Notes: generated by a model from the letters alone, not told the origin. A DNA stretch of 64,000 bases from Halalkalibacter wakoensis JCM 9140 (GCF_000513095.1 NZ_BAUT01000009.1:29104-93103), one strand, 5' to 3'. Positions 1 through 13,005 are shown, counted from the stretch's first letter. Program-made: numbers and translations.

Positions 1-2117
<2,117 letters not shown>

Positions 2118-2128
2118 TGTTTATAGTA

Positions 2129-2159
2129 AAAACGTCGTCCTAACCGGACGACGTTTTTT
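2129..2159. terminator. Bidirectional intrinsic terminator between katG and hydrolase gene
   Basis: A perfect 12-bp stem (AAAACGTCGTCC / GGACGACGTTTT) with a 5-nt TAACC loop and a T run on both strands. It lies between the convergent katG and alpha/beta hydrolase genes and can end both transcripts. Confidence 0.9.
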
Positions 2160-2218
2160 GGTTGAGTCGAATTCAGACCGTATTCAAAAAGAAAAACATT
2201 TACATGAAAAACCTTCAT

Positions 2219-3010
2219 TTACGCCCCGACTTTTTCCGCTTCGCTTTGCTCGTTTAGAAAGAGCAAAGATAGGTTGTTAAATTCCTTAGCTTCCTCAATA
2301 ATACATACATGACCAGCACCTTTAATGAGTTGAATAGAAGCAAATGGATCCCGCGATACAGCCTCTGTTGCCGACTCAATAAACATGTGATCCTCCTCAC
2401 CCATAACGATTAACTTCGGGATTGAATTTTGTGTATTGACTGCGTTATTATACGCATACTCAGGCTTCAACACTAATTTTGCCCACTTAAAAAACTCTTG
2501 CCTACCCAATTTCACCGCTTCTCTTATAAAGATATCACGTGACCGTTTGTGATTTTCTTTTGGCATCATTATTAGCGCAAAAGCTTTATAAAAAAACATA
2601 TATGGAGCGAAAAAACGTAAGGAGTATACAGCTTTTACTAATTCTTGTGACCACCAGCTCCAGCGAACCACTGCCCCTGCTAAAACAACCGATTTAATCC
2701 GGTCTGGTGCTTGTGCAATCATTTGCTGGGCAATAATGGTACCTAGTGAAAAACCAACCAAATGAAATGCACTAATCGAAAGCTTGTCTATAACGGAATA
2801 AATTTCCTCTGAAATCTTCTCAACTGTATGAGCTTCTCTTGTAAAAGATTGAGAGTCGCCGTGTCCTGGGAAGTCTATTAATAGTAAATTAAAGTATTTC
2901 TCATATTCGTCGATTTGTTTATAAAAAACAGTTGAGTTACCACCTAACCCATGTAAAAGAACAACCCAATCCGTCCCTTTGCTTTTTTCAATTGTTTTAT
3001 ACGATAGCAA
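2219..3010 (-). CDS. Alpha/beta fold hydrolase
   Basis: A 263-residue alpha/beta hydrolase with no signal peptide, so probably cytoplasmic; the substrate is unknown. The oxyanion-loop HGLGG is at ~20-24, the nucleophile elbow is GFSLG at ~96-100, the acid is in GEEDHMF and the catalytic His in GAGHVCIIEE near the C terminus. The start is TTG, supported by AAGGAAG about 10 nt upstream; no better ATG exists. It lies 48 nt downstream of an NAD-dependent acyl-reductase-like SDR in the same direction, so the pair may act on the same acyl or ester substrate (inference). Esterase, lipase or haloperoxidase-like function cannot be separated by sequence alone. Confidence 0.85.
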   Translation of the reverse strand: MLSYKTIEKSKGTDWVVLLHGLGGNSTVFYKQIDEYEKYFNLLLIDFPGHGDSQSFTREAHTVEKISEEIYSVIDKLSISAFHLVGFSLGTIIAQQMIAQAPDRIKSVVLAGAVVRWSWWSQELVKAVYSLRFFAPYMFFYKAFALIMMPKENHKRSRDIFIREAVKLGRQEFFKWAKLVLKPEYAYNNAVNTQNSIPKLIVMGEEDHMFIESATEAVSRDPFASIQLIKGAGHVCIIEEAKEFNNLSLLFLNEQSEAEKVGA

Positions 3011-3058
3011 GGTATTTTCACTTCCTTTTCATTTAATTCACCATTAACAGGTAACACC

Positions 3059-4123
3059 TTATTGCGTAACGAGCTCTGGTTGTAAATAGCTAAGCAACAT
3101 ATGCTCGAAAACAGCCTCATTTAAATCTAATTCTTCTAAACTAGCTGCTTTTAGCAACGTACGGGTATTTTGCGAATCAAACTCAATGGAACGTGATAAA
3201 TACTCCTCAAACACTCTCATCTTTTCATGTAACATAAGTTCTTCCTTTGTCAATTCATACTCGCCATCAATTGAGCCAATTTCTAAATTGGGAAATTGTA
3301 AAGTCTTTTTAATAATGTTAAAGACTGTCTGATTTGAGAGTGGATTTGGATTCGTTATGTTATAAATGGTTTCTTTTTCTCCGTGTTCAGAGGCAACGGC
3401 CAGAACGTCTGCAACATAATCAACAGGTACAAGATTTGAATTCGTCTCACTCGCAAACACGACTCGAAACGATTTAGTCTTGTAAAAATCATTCTTTGAA
3501 ATTATACGCTTCATCATGCGTATCCCTTTTAAAAGACCATATAACGCAAAATTTGTGTCAGCTTCCCCTGTCTTTGTATCACCAATGATAATTGCTGGTC
3601 TCATGATCATCGTTTCGAAATCGTTTTTATAAGAAAAAACAACTTCTTCACCAACCGCCTTGCTTTGTTCATAGTAATTAACAAACTCTTGCTCTGTCGA
3701 ATAAAGCTGTTCGCGTCCGATTACCCCTTTTCCTACCGTATATGCCGTGCTAACGTAAATAAACTTCCGCACGCCTATGCGTTTTGAAAATTCCAGTACA
3801 TTGCGAGTTCCATCAACATTAACGGAAAACGTCTCTTTTTTCATCTCTTCATCAAATGACAATAATGCAGCCATATGATAAACCGTATCTATTTTATTTT
3901 CCATCACATTGATTACCGTATGATCCTTCACGAGTGATGGATTTGTTATATCACCATAAACAGCAACGATTTGCTGTTTTTCAATCGCTGTATTTCCTTT
4001 CAGCAATCCTGCAAACTTTTTTTCATTACGCACTAATACGTATAAAAAGTGGCCTTGTTTAATTAATTTTGATATTAATTTCTTCCCTAGAAAACCTGTA
4101 GCACCTGTTAAAAATATATTCAT
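3059..4123 (-). CDS. Extended SDR, thioester/fatty-acyl reductase-like
   Basis: A 354-residue NAD(P)-binding protein of the extended short-chain dehydrogenase group (male-sterility / thioester-reductase type). The N terminus has the Rossmann glycine motif GATGFLG, and the catalytic Tyr-x3-Lys is YEQSK at about residue 150, preceded by YVSTAYTVG. The frame stays open to 4240, but the ATG at 4123 is preferred: it begins directly at the beta strand MNIFLTGATG and has GGAG about 11 nt upstream, whereas the 40 extra residues are unlike the family. It probably forms an operon with the hydrolase 48 nt downstream. Substrate is not predictable; the family reduces acyl thioesters or modifies sugars and sterols. 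Confidence 0.85.
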   Translation of the reverse strand: MNIFLTGATGFLGKKLISKLIKQGHFLYVLVRNEKKFAGLLKGNTAIEKQQIVAVYGDITNPSLVKDHTVINVMENKIDTVYHMAALLSFDEEMKKETFSVNVDGTRNVLEFSKRIGVRKFIYVSTAYTVGKGVIGREQLYSTEQEFVNYYEQSKAVGEEVVFSYKNDFETMIMRPAIIIGDTKTGEADTNFALYGLLKGIRMMKRIISKNDFYKTKSFRVVFASETNSNLVPVDYVADVLAVASEHGEKETIYNITNPNPLSNQTVFNIIKKTLQFPNLEIGSIDGEYELTKEELMLHEKMRVFEEYLSRSIEFDSQNTRTLLKAASLEELDLNEAVFEHMLLSYLQPELVTQ

Positions 4124-4240
4124 CCTTCTCTCAACTCCATAGATAGGTTGGTAAACCTTTTCTAGTATATCATTAAGAAAAAAATGAAAAATACAGCCAC
4201 CATCCATTGAAAAGTCTCTTCGTGACTGGTATGAAAGCAT

Positions 4241-4704
4241 TTCTTTTATGAATGTTGAAATTTTTTAAGGGCTGCCTCAAAAAATTCTCCACATAACCTT
4301 CACATTTTTGGGTAATAAAGTAACAAACATCATTAAAAATGGCAAAATATAACTATTATAAAATAACTAAATCGCAGTTTGAACTTCCAGTGATGATCGT
4401 TAGTGATTTATCCTTCGATCTTATCAATGTACTAAAGTCATTCCTTCTCCCCAAAAAACCTGCCTATCAGCACGGAAACGTACTAAACGACAGGAACCTT
4501 TTTCTCCACGTTGTAAATCACTTGTAAAAATAGCTGAACTTAAACCATGTTCAGTATCATTGGCAAATTTCTATTACTTCTCCCCTCCGTCCACTCTCCA
4601 TTTATATAGCTCTTGTTCATACTCTCAAAGTTTTGGAATTAATTCACCCTTTTCAATCCGTATTTTAAACACGCTTACATAATTATGAATTACGTACATG
4701 GATT
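4241..4704. other. Non-coding stretch, no supported gene
   Basis: This segment holds only a 62-codon + strand frame (4339-4527) without a ribosome binding site or recognisable family, which I do not accept as a gene. A ~24-nt stretch around 4400-4424 resembles 13167-13190 on the other side of the Wadjet operon with about three differences. The rest is AT-rich with nothing recognisable. Confidence 0.5.
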
Positions 4705-4900
4705 GATATAATAAGGGGAGAAACTTCCCTTAATTAGGAAATGGCACTAAAAAAAGTTGAATTAGAAGGAAAAATTCCCGCTAATTACTTTATATACATG
4801 ATAATTTGATTTCTGTGTATGTTTAAAGGGAAAAATTCCCCTTATTTATCCCTAATCTAGCTATATTTTTCAGTTTAAAGGGAAAACATTCCCTTATTTT
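4705..4900. repeat. Array of four palindromic GGGAA-N-TTCCC repeats (left of Wadjet)
   Basis: Four near-palindromic cores, each roughly AAGGGGAAAAATTCCCCTTA, lie at about 4711-4733, 4762-4785, 4822-4845 and 4872-4897, spaced 51-59 bp apart and separated by AT-rich linkers. The first unit with its AAATGGCACT flank matches, in inverted orientation, the last unit of the 13.38-13.57 kb array (31 of 38 positions over 4712-4749). The pattern is that of a dispersed intergenic hairpin-repeat family, not of a CRISPR, because the linkers are diverged copies rather than unique spacers. Confidence 0.8.
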
Positions 4901-5168
4901 AAGGTACCTCTGAAGAAAAATTCGTATACTGACAAAATCAATTTTTACAATCCTCCTCATTGCGTACATTGTTTTACAAATTCTGAACAATGCTTTCTGA
5001 TATTTTAACTTAAATATCCAAATCCTTCTCTTTTACATTAGAATTCACGTAGCAAATCACATCAAATTCACAAGAAGGAAATATTTATTTACACCTATGT
5101 GAATAGGTGTGCGAATGACTGTGTGATTTTACATCTATTCAAGTAATGAACATTGATATAACAACAAA
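4901..5168. other. Non-coding stretch with a small palindrome
   Basis: No gene is supported here. The one structure seen is the perfect inverted repeat ACACCTAT-gtga-ATAGGTGT at about 5092-5111. The region separates the left palindromic array from the terminator of the Wadjet operon. Confidence 0.45.
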
Positions 5169-5207
5169 AAAACACATGTGATTTCTCCGTGAAATCGCAT
5201 GTGTTTT
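5169..5207 (-). terminator. Intrinsic terminator of the Wadjet operon
   Basis: On the minus strand a 17-bp near-perfect stem (AAAACACATGCGATTTC pairing with GAAATCACATGTGTTTT) is followed by a T run. It lies about 115 nt beyond the jetC stop codon and is the likely end of the jetDABC transcript. Confidence 0.8.
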
Positions 5208-5323
5208 CGTTTGTGAATGGCTTGTTTGCACCTCTGAAGTAAACCCGTTAAGATTACTAGAGTGTTTTTTCGAATTCAAACAGATAAAGTAAAGTATCTA
5301 TCACCATCGGTAAAAATCGATAA

Positions 5324-8300
5324 CTAAAACAATTCAATCTGCTCTTGCTCCCCAATACGAAGCAGTGCATCTGGATCGTTATCTTGAAAATATGCTGTTC
5401 GGATTTGCTTCTCTTTTGTCATGATTTGTTTGCCTGCTTGTCCGGTTTGGCGCAGTCTGCAGCTATAAATGACAGGGAAATAATCACGCAAAAACTTTCC
5501 TTCTGCATGAGCAGTTAAGGCAATAATTTGAAAGCCTAGTTGTTCAGCAATAAAAAAGACTGGTTGAAGTACATGTTCACTTGATGCCTTTCCGAATGGA
5601 TTATCGACAATAACGGTTCTGCTTCGCTTTTTTGATGGGCGAATGTCCAGTCGTTTTTCGGCAACATAATTTAATAAACCTAAAAACAGCGTCATATTCT
5701 TGCTCCACTTTTCACCGCCTGACCAGTTGTTGGTCGTTTCCCAAACGTACCGTCTTGATGTGACGGACTTGTTATTTGTAACTTTTCGACAAAGAACCGA
5801 AAGTTGTTGTTGCTTGGTGACGATGTGTAAAAGTTGGCGAGAGTGAAGGGCTTGTTCTACTTCTTGCTGAACCTTCGCTGTGTTCTCTTTGCCTTCTACA
5901 TCCTGAAATCGTTCTGTGTCTAATCTGTTTGCAAGAGATTGAATGTATTGTCGTAAGTCTTGTTTGGCTTCATGCTCATTCCACTCCGGAATTGAGAAAT
6001 CAAAGATTGTCTTAGACGAATCGTCTACTTTAACTCTTGTATTCTTTGGAATTGTTTTTAACTCTTGAACAATCTTGACAATATGGGTATACATTCGATG
6101 AATGAATTGTTCAATTTCCTCGTCTTCTTTCTTCATATTCGCTTCGGCTACTTGGACCGCACGTGTTAACGTCTCGGTCATCCTCGTTTGGAATTCAACG
6201 ATTTGATCATAACTTACGTACAAATTAAGTCCGCTAACGGTACGCTCCTGTAACTTACGGTTTGTAATAAAATCTCGGCAAAAATCCTTCAGGTTGTCCC
6301 TCTCTTTTGAAAGAAGTGATTGAAGTTCTTCCACGTTCTTTAACTGCTTTAACAAAGTTCCCTCAATGTCTTTGAACAACTTTTTCGAGTTATAAGGCAA
6401 CGTTAATCGAACATTTTGATCAAGTGGTTGTTCTTCGACTGTTGGTGCCAGAAATTCATGTTTCACATTTAGCTTGTCATACTCCTGAACAATCTCTTCT
6501 ACTTGTTTTTGTTCGGTTTCAGTTTCTTGCTTCTTTTTCTCTAATTGATATTTCCGTTGCTGAAGGTCCTTTTTTTCTTCAACTAGTTCATCTTTGACAG
6601 TCGGGAGGGCTTGCGCAAACGATAGAATCTCTTCTTCAGCAAACCGTTTTAAAAACTCTTCTAGCTCCCTCTCCCAATCTCGTTCCTGCTTGGATTTAGC
6701 ATCACGAACTGTATCGAACTTCTCTTGTTCCTTCTTAATGACAATCTCAAGATCACGCTTCTTGATTTCTAAACTCTTCAAACGCTCTTCCCCGTCAATT
6801 GGAAACCGTAGTGACTCATCTAATAGGTCAAATTGTCGATGAAGTGAGGCTATTTCCGCTTCAGCTCGTTCTACCCTTTCTTTTTGACTTTTCATTTGTT
6901 GCTCAAGTTGAGTTCGTTCTACCGATAGTTTGTTTAACTGCTGTAAAATAACGTGTTGCTCTTGTTTTAATTGAAAGATGCGTTTATCCGTAAACAAGGG
7001 TTTTGTAATATGTTTTGTTTCCTTAAAAAGATCTTGTGCTTCAATCTCTATTCGCATATTCGTTCGTTGGTCGTTTATTTCCTTTACGACTTCTATTAGT
7101 TCTTGCTCAAGGTGAGAAACAGAACGATCCAACTGTTCTTTCTTTTTCAACTGTTTCGCTCGCTCGTCGCGTTCGTTGTTGATCTTTCTCACCAGTTCAT
7201 GTACCTCTTTTTCACGGTCTACGTATGATTGGCAAGTAGTAAGCAATTGATTGATTTGTTGGAACGTTGACTCATGATCTCTCATTTGCTCAGCCTGGTT
7301 TGAGAGTTTTTCTCGAATCTCGTGCAACTGTGTACTTAATAACTGACTTCTTTTCTTCTTCCTGTTCTTTAGCTTTTTTTAATTCTTGTATTTCTTGAAC
7401 GACCTCTTGATAATCCGCAAGAGTATGTTGGTCATAAAATACCTTCAATTGGTTGTAGACCGTTTTCCATTTTTCAAGTGTCGCTTCAGCCTCTATCCGT
7501 TCCTCTTTGATCAGAGTCGCTTGAGCCAAAAGCTGCTCTTTCCACTGTTGAAACACTTCCGCGTTAAGATTACGCTCCCAGTGCTTCGGTTGAATCGTAT
7601 CCCAATGTGGTGTTTGTTCAAGTAAGGCATGGGCTTCATCATTTGATAAAACAATAATCGGAAACTGCATTTCTGCTTGAAGCTTGTTGATTCGCTCGAT
7701 TAAATGTGACTTTTCCTCTGTTGTTGTAATAAGCGAGATTGGCCAATAATGTTGGTTTTGCATCGAATGAAGTTCAACACCAGTATGTTTTAAAAATTCA
7801 ACTCCAGTAGCTAAATAATGGAACTGATTCTTCCAGTTTTGCATCGCATCATAAATGATTCGATCTGCAAAAAATGTTGGAATTTCCTGATAATCATCTA
7901 CAAAACGGTAGGCTACACGTTCTCTTTTTAACAATTGCTCCTTCTTGTCCGCAAGCTGTTTCATTTGATCACTCATTTGCCCTAGCAATGTTTCTTGCTG
8001 GGTAAAAAGAGAAGCAATCAACTCAAATCGACGATCAAGAAAACGAAGCTGTCCTTTCACCTCATCATGCTGTGCTTCCATTTGCTCTTTAATGGATTCT
8101 ACCCTTGTTAGATCGCTTCCTACAGTTACGAGCTTCGCCTGTAGTGCTTCGCGTTCCCTTGTCTTTTCTATTGCTTCTTGATCAAGTTTTTTATTGGAGG
8201 TTTTTAATTTCGTGATGGATTCATCAAGCGTTTGAGCTTCAAGAGACCATCTTTTTTGAACATCGTGAATCGTTTCCTTTTCTAAGTCTAAATTAAGTTT

Positions 8301-9733
8301 GTCTGCGAGTTTAGCAAGCTGATCTTGCCAATCATCAAGCCTGCTTTCTAGGATCCCACATGACTTATCAAGTTCGAGCCAAAGCTTTGTTTCCTTTTCT
8401 AGTTGATCTTTTTCTGTGTTAAGTAAGTTCTCTTGCGTTCTGCGTTCATGTTCTAGTTCGTTAGCTTCTTTATCAAATTGTTCTTTTAATGTGATAAAAT
8501 AACCACGGATTTCACGTTCATTTCTCTCAAGTTGACCTTTTAGATCATCAACATCTAATTCTTGATCGAGCCGATCTATTTGCAACTTAAGAACCGTTAA
8601 TTGATCATTGCCATTATCCCTATCTTTTTTGTGCAACGCTAAACGTATCGATTGATACATTCGTTCCGCTTCCGCTCTCTTTTCCTTTTCACGATCAAGA
8701 GATTCTTTTACTTGGTCAAGCTGTTCCTGTTTATGAGCTAACTTCTCTTTAGCGACTGCAATTTGAAAGGAACGTTGTTTTTTCTCATGAGCAATGAGTA
8801 ACTTTTCCAATTGATGGACTTCTGCTTCTATTGATTTCATTGTTAACTCAACTTGTTCAAGACGCTTCTGATAAAAAAGGGAATAGGCTTTTCCAGTACG
8901 TTTTTCGTTTTCATACACATCCAACGCCCTTTTTTTCGCGCAAAAACATCTACATAGTGCTCGAGCTTTTCTTGTATCAATTTATTTTCCTGTATCGTCT
9001 CTTGAAACTGTTGATACTCCTTGAACCCTTTCCGTCTCGTTGAAAAGGTGTCCACAAACGAATCCCCATCATTGGCTGCCAATGCGTTTTCAACTGTCGG
9101 AATTAACAGCTGCTCAAAAAGTTGCTTTGATGTTTTGCATTGGTCAAAATAAGCCTCAACTCCACCTTCAGCACTGTTGATTTTTACAATATTTTCCCAT
9201 TCTTTTGTAATAATCCCATAGTGATCTTCAATATGCTCTTTAAAACTCGTTAATGTGTCAAACAGCTCGCCACTTGAAGATGTACGCCCTTTATAATAAT
9301 CATGAATTTCACCTTTTCCTGCTGGTCTCTTCCCGTCTGAGGACTCTTGAACAAATGGAATTTCAGCCAGACTATTCGGATCATTTTCACGATATTCATC
9401 AACAAACCGGTAGGAGTCGACCTTGTCTTGTCCTAAAAACAAAGAGACCGCTGTCACCGCATATCGCCTTGGTTTATCCGATACAATCCATTCAATGCCT
9501 ACATGTGCTGGACCTTCCTCTAGCTTGAGCGTTTCTTTGATTTTTCGATCTGCCAGCGATGTATGTGGGAGAATCGCTTGCAGAGCTGTTTGAATGAAAA
9601 CCGTTTTCCCGCCTCCATTTTCAAGTAAAATCGCCCCATTTTCTCCATCAAAGTGAAACATGTCATCATTGTAGCGCTTATTTCCATCTTCGTAGATTAC
9701 ATTCGTAAAACGAATTTTAGAAATGGCCGGCAT
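5324..9733 (-). pseudogene. jetC: JetC, SMC-like ATPase of Wadjet, two frameshifts
   Basis: SMC/MksB-like DNA-loop-extruding ATPase, read in three successive frames. Piece 1 (9733 to ~8935) has Walker A NGGGKT at residues 39-44. Piece 2 (to ~7350) is long coiled coil. Piece 3 (to 5324) is coiled coil, then the ABC signature WSGGEKWSKN and a Walker B-like TVIVDNPFGKAS. The first break is at a run of seven A (minus strand; 8930-8936): one extra A, or a -1 slip, restores ARKKRALDVYENEK. The second break, ~7343-7365, needs one base removed to give EEKSQLLSTQLHEIREK. About 1,470 residues in total. The ATG overlaps the jetB stop (TAATG). Either a decayed gene or assembly errors; the A run could also be a slippery site. 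Confidence 0.8.
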
Positions 9734-10470
9734 TAGTCCTCCTCCTCTTCCTTGTATTCATGCTGATAAAGAAAATCAAGTATCCCGCGATTGTACTCAT
9801 AATCCATGAAGTAACTTTGGACAATTGTTTTCGCTTTTTCAGTTAGGCGTAGCTCGCCGTTTCCAATCTCCATGACAAGTTCTTGATCTTTTAAAAAACG
9901 TTGCACCGAATCGATAAAGCTCAGCCGCGATTGAGTTTGACCGGATTGACGTTTCGCTGTTTCTTTATAATCGTCTAGGCTATCCCATTTTTCGACGATT
10001 TGAATCCAATTGTACGAGTATTCATGCTCTAGCTCTTTCAATTGTTCTAAGTCATGTTCTTTCAAAAAGTCAATCCGTTTCGTAACAGCTCTTACCCAAT
10101 CATCGATTTGAATGAAATCACGTGTTGCTTCTCGTGTAGCGTAACTATCATAAAATTCACCAAAAAGAACAAGCGTTGCCAAATACATTGTGTAAATATC
10201 CGCGTTTGTTGCATTGCTTTTTAAATATGTTTTTTTCATTGTTTCATTTGTTATATGAAAAGGAGACAACTTAGTCGTGGGAACAAGATACAATCGATCC
10301 CCTGCTGCAACCACTTTGCAATCCACTTCCTCCGCATATGCTTCAACTAATCTTCGAATCTGACTTTCCGAGCTATATTCCTCAAATGTTTCCCCTTCAA
10401 CGAATCCATTCCTTGTTAGCTCCCTAAACACAGTAAACGCCCGCATGACGACACTTTCTTCTAGTAACAT
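9733..10470 (-). CDS. jetB: JetB-like (MksE-like) subunit of Wadjet, DUF6063-type
   Basis: A 245-residue protein I match to the DUF6063-type subunit found between JetA and JetC in Bacillus Wadjet loci; the equivalent MksE subunit is a winged-helix (KITE) partner of the SMC/kleisin ring. The sequence begins MLLEESVVMRAFTVFRELTRNG and ends in a run of acidic residues (KEEEED). It is intact. Its stop overlaps the jetC ATG (TAATG) and its ATG starts 2 nt past the jetA stop, behind GGAGG, so translation of jetA, jetB and jetC is probably coupled. Family assignment rests on recall and position; the role is inferred from the operon. Confidence 0.75.
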   Translation of the reverse strand: MLLEESVVMRAFTVFRELTRNGFVEGETFEEYSSESQIRRLVEAYAEEVDCKVVAAGDRLYLVPTTKLSPFHITNETMKKTYLKSNATNADIYTMYLATLVLFGEFYDSYATREATRDFIQIDDWVRAVTKRIDFLKEHDLEQLKELEHEYSYNWIQIVEKWDSLDDYKETAKRQSGQTQSRLSFIDSVQRFLKDQELVMEIGNGELRLTEKAKTIVQSYFMDYEYNRGILDFLYQHEYKEEEED

Positions 10471-10471
10471 C

Positions 10472-11970
10472 TTACTCCTCCAATCTAATCAACATATTTT
10501 GAATAGAATAGCGCTCGGTCACCTGAAGTAAATCCGGTAATTCTTCAACATAGAGTGTCTTTCCCCCTAAAATTTCCATCACTTCTGTTAAAACATACTG
10601 CGCTTGACTTTGTTCATCAAACGACTGATCTTGAACAAGCGGAGACCGTTGATGCAACACTAGAAAGAATTCATAAAACATACGCTCGTGTAAGACATCG
10701 GCCTGTCCCTCGGTTCGTAAAAAGGAGAGAAAACTCGTTAATTCGCGAACTTCGTTTGACTCATACCATTCCATTAATAACGTCATATATTTCTGATAAA
10801 TCTCTCTTTGATAACTGACATAAAGCTGTTCTTCATCCTCATTTTCTAAGCCGAGGAACGTTGTTTGTTTTTCCTGTTCATTGTCCTGATTTGTCACCAC
10901 CTGTTTCTCAAACAGAGACAGCATCGACCAAACCTTTGTTTGTTCAATACCAAGAAAAGGAGCAACCATTCCTTTCATCGTTTCCACCGCAGCAGGGGAA
11001 TTTAACATACGAGCCGTGATATCCTGCTGAAAATTAAAGGAGTCTACTCCAGCATAGTATAATGATTCTTGTGCCGCTTTTAATGCCGTTTGTTTAAGAT
11101 GTACGCTCTTATTTAATAAACCACCATGTTCAGCATGAACAAGCTCTAGTTCTTTACTAATTTTCAAAAGTAAGGTGTACGCTTTCCGTTCTTTCTTATC
11201 GTTATCTTGATAATACAGATGGTTTCTAGTTTCCGTAACAAAATCTGCTAATTCATCAAATTCATCGTTCTCTCTTGTCAGTCTTCCATAAATGTCATTA
11301 AGAAGTGTTTCATATCTTGCAAAGGTTTCATCAGAAACAATATTTCGTTTGATTTCAAGTTCAATTTTTGTGATTCGTTCATACAGTGTTTCTACATCAA
11401 TTCTCATTTCGTTGATTTGTCTCAGTGCGCCTTTAAATTCGCCCTTTTCCAACTGCTTCCGGAGCATTAATTGATGAATGGACAATTGAAACTCACTGTA
11501 AAATTCTCGTGTCGCAAACAGTAATTCAAGTCCATCTTCATCGAGAGCATAGTATTGAACACCCTCTTTAAAGTCATTGTCGCGAATATAGGAAAACTGT
11601 ATCTCTTCTTCTGCACGTGTTTCCCAATTATAAAAATGGACCGTTCGCTTTTTCCCCATCGTCGGTCGAAACGTCTGGATTAATTTTCTAGCAATACTTT
11701 CATATATTTCCTTTGAAAGTGAAAAACGTTCCATTGTCATCTCTTCTAAAAATTGTGCTACATCAACCGTTCCAATCTTTTGATTTCGGATTAATTTATG
11801 CTCATAAAAAATAACAGCATTAACAATCCGAAATCTTTCATTGGAAGAACTTGATTATTCTGATCCTTTTGTTGCATGCGCTCCAATTCATAAAGTGGAT
11901 CAAATAAGGCAATTCGCCTCATCCTCTCTTTATATCCTTGGACTAGATCGATTACATCAAAATCTCTCAT
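10472..11970 (-). CDS. jetA: JetA-like (MksF/kleisin) subunit of Wadjet, one frameshift
   Basis: Candidate kleisin subunit that bridges the JetC heads. The long frame (11740-10472, 422 residues) has an extended alpha-helical middle and no catalytic motif. Reading upstream in the same frame continues as SSNERFRIVNAVIFYEHKLI, while the N terminus MRDFDVIDLVQGYKERMR lies in another frame ending at 11791; one missing base near 11850 (CAAG for CAAAG) joins them into a ~498-residue product. The start chosen is the ATG at 11970, which overlaps the jetD stop (TGATG) and has GGAGG 8 nt upstream. If the frameshift is real, only an N-terminally shortened product could be made from an internal start. Confidence 0.7.
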
Positions 11971-12977
11971 CACCAATTCCTCCATAAGTCTTGTAGCACA
12001 TTTGTTTTCAATACTTCCTGAGGCAAGTAATGTCCTTTTTCAAACATCTCACGGACCTTTTGTTTATCCTCATCACTCATATATTTCAAAAAATTTGCGA
12101 GGGCTTGTTCAACTCGACGGTGATTTCTTTTCCCAGCGACTGATGCATATGTTAAACAGGCAGAATAAAAAGGGATGGCAGGTCGAGCATCTATACTCTC
12201 TGAAAGCTCCGACCAAATGTTAATCCCTTCTAAATCAAGGTCTCCAAAATAATAAAAGTGGTGCTGACCTGTTAACGGAACTTGTTCATGAAAATGGTCC
12301 ATTCCTCGTAGGATCTTTCGCCCTGAACCATAAATTAACGTTGTAAATTCCGTATCACGTAAAGCTGGCAACAACCCTTGATACGTCGTTTTGTTTTCAA
12401 CGATAAGATGAAAATGAATTGAATTTTCCCTTTTCGATACATCAACAGCAAGCATCAACGGATCTGCGACAGGAATGACTCGCATCTCGTCCCATAAGCT
12501 AATTCGTTTTAAAAGTTCAACTCCACTACCATCTGTCATCCATTTTTCATCACCGATTAGCTCAAAGCTACGTTCAGGTGCTGGAACTCGATCCTGCGGC
12601 AAATTGTTTTTTTGAAGGTATTCACTAATTTTTTGGAGGTAAGGTTGATCTTGTTCAAATTGCACAGGGGGAAGTTGAAAATATCGATCAAGTTGAATGC
12701 GCTTGTGTAAAACGGAGCGGGCACGTTGAAGCCGATTGAAATGTTCATCTTTTAAAATCGCTTGGTTGATTCGATAGGAATAGGCAAGTTGTGGCTTCTT
12801 AATGGTTCTTCCTTTTGCTTTCACACATTCAAGAATTCCATCTTCTTCTAGCTCCAAAATCAACTCAGCAAAATGTAGATACGATTTACCTTCACCTTGT
12901 GCGATATTCTCTAACTCTTCTAAAGCAATCGTCTTTCTTGAATAAGAGAGCAAGTACGATGTAATAACTTCTTTCAT
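11970..12977 (-). CDS. jetD: JetD, Toprim-type nuclease subunit of Wadjet
   Basis: A 335-residue protein of the JetD family (DUF3322/DUF2220 type), the TopoVI-A-like nuclease that cleaves small circular DNA caught by JetABC. An N-terminal winged-helix-like region (~1-100) is followed by the C-terminal Toprim-like core, with the conserved Glu in IVENKTTYQG (~212) and the DxD-containing FYYFGDLDLEGINIW (~264-278). It is the first gene of the operon; its TGA overlaps the ATG of jetA. The ATG has AGGAAAGGA about 10 nt upstream, and a TATAAT box lies about 50 nt further up. The catalytic residues expected for the family are present, so this subunit looks intact, unlike jetA and jetC. Confidence 0.85.
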   Translation of the reverse strand: MKEVITSYLLSYSRKTIALEELENIAQGEGKSYLHFAELILELEEDGILECVKAKGRTIKKPQLAYSYRINQAILKDEHFNRLQRARSVLHKRIQLDRYFQLPPVQFEQDQPYLQKISEYLQKNNLPQDRVPAPERSFELIGDEKWMTDGSGVELLKRISLWDEMRVIPVADPLMLAVDVSKRENSIHFHLIVENKTTYQGLLPALRDTEFTTLIYGSGRKILRGMDHFHEQVPLTGQHHFYYFGDLDLEGINIWSELSESIDARPAIPFYSACLTYASVAGKRNHRRVEQALANFLKYMSDEDKQKVREMFEKGHYLPQEVLKTNVLQDLWRNW

Positions 12978-13005
12978 ATGTAACGTCCTTTCCTAGGGAC
13001 TATTC

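Noticed and set aside
3059..4240. 393-residue form of the SDR
   Set aside because: The 40 extra N-terminal residues are unlike the family; the ATG at 4123 has a better site and starts at the Rossmann fold.
4339..4527. 62-codon + strand frame
   Set aside because: No ribosome binding site, no family, hydrophobicity pattern not convincing; lies in repeat-flanked intergenic DNA.
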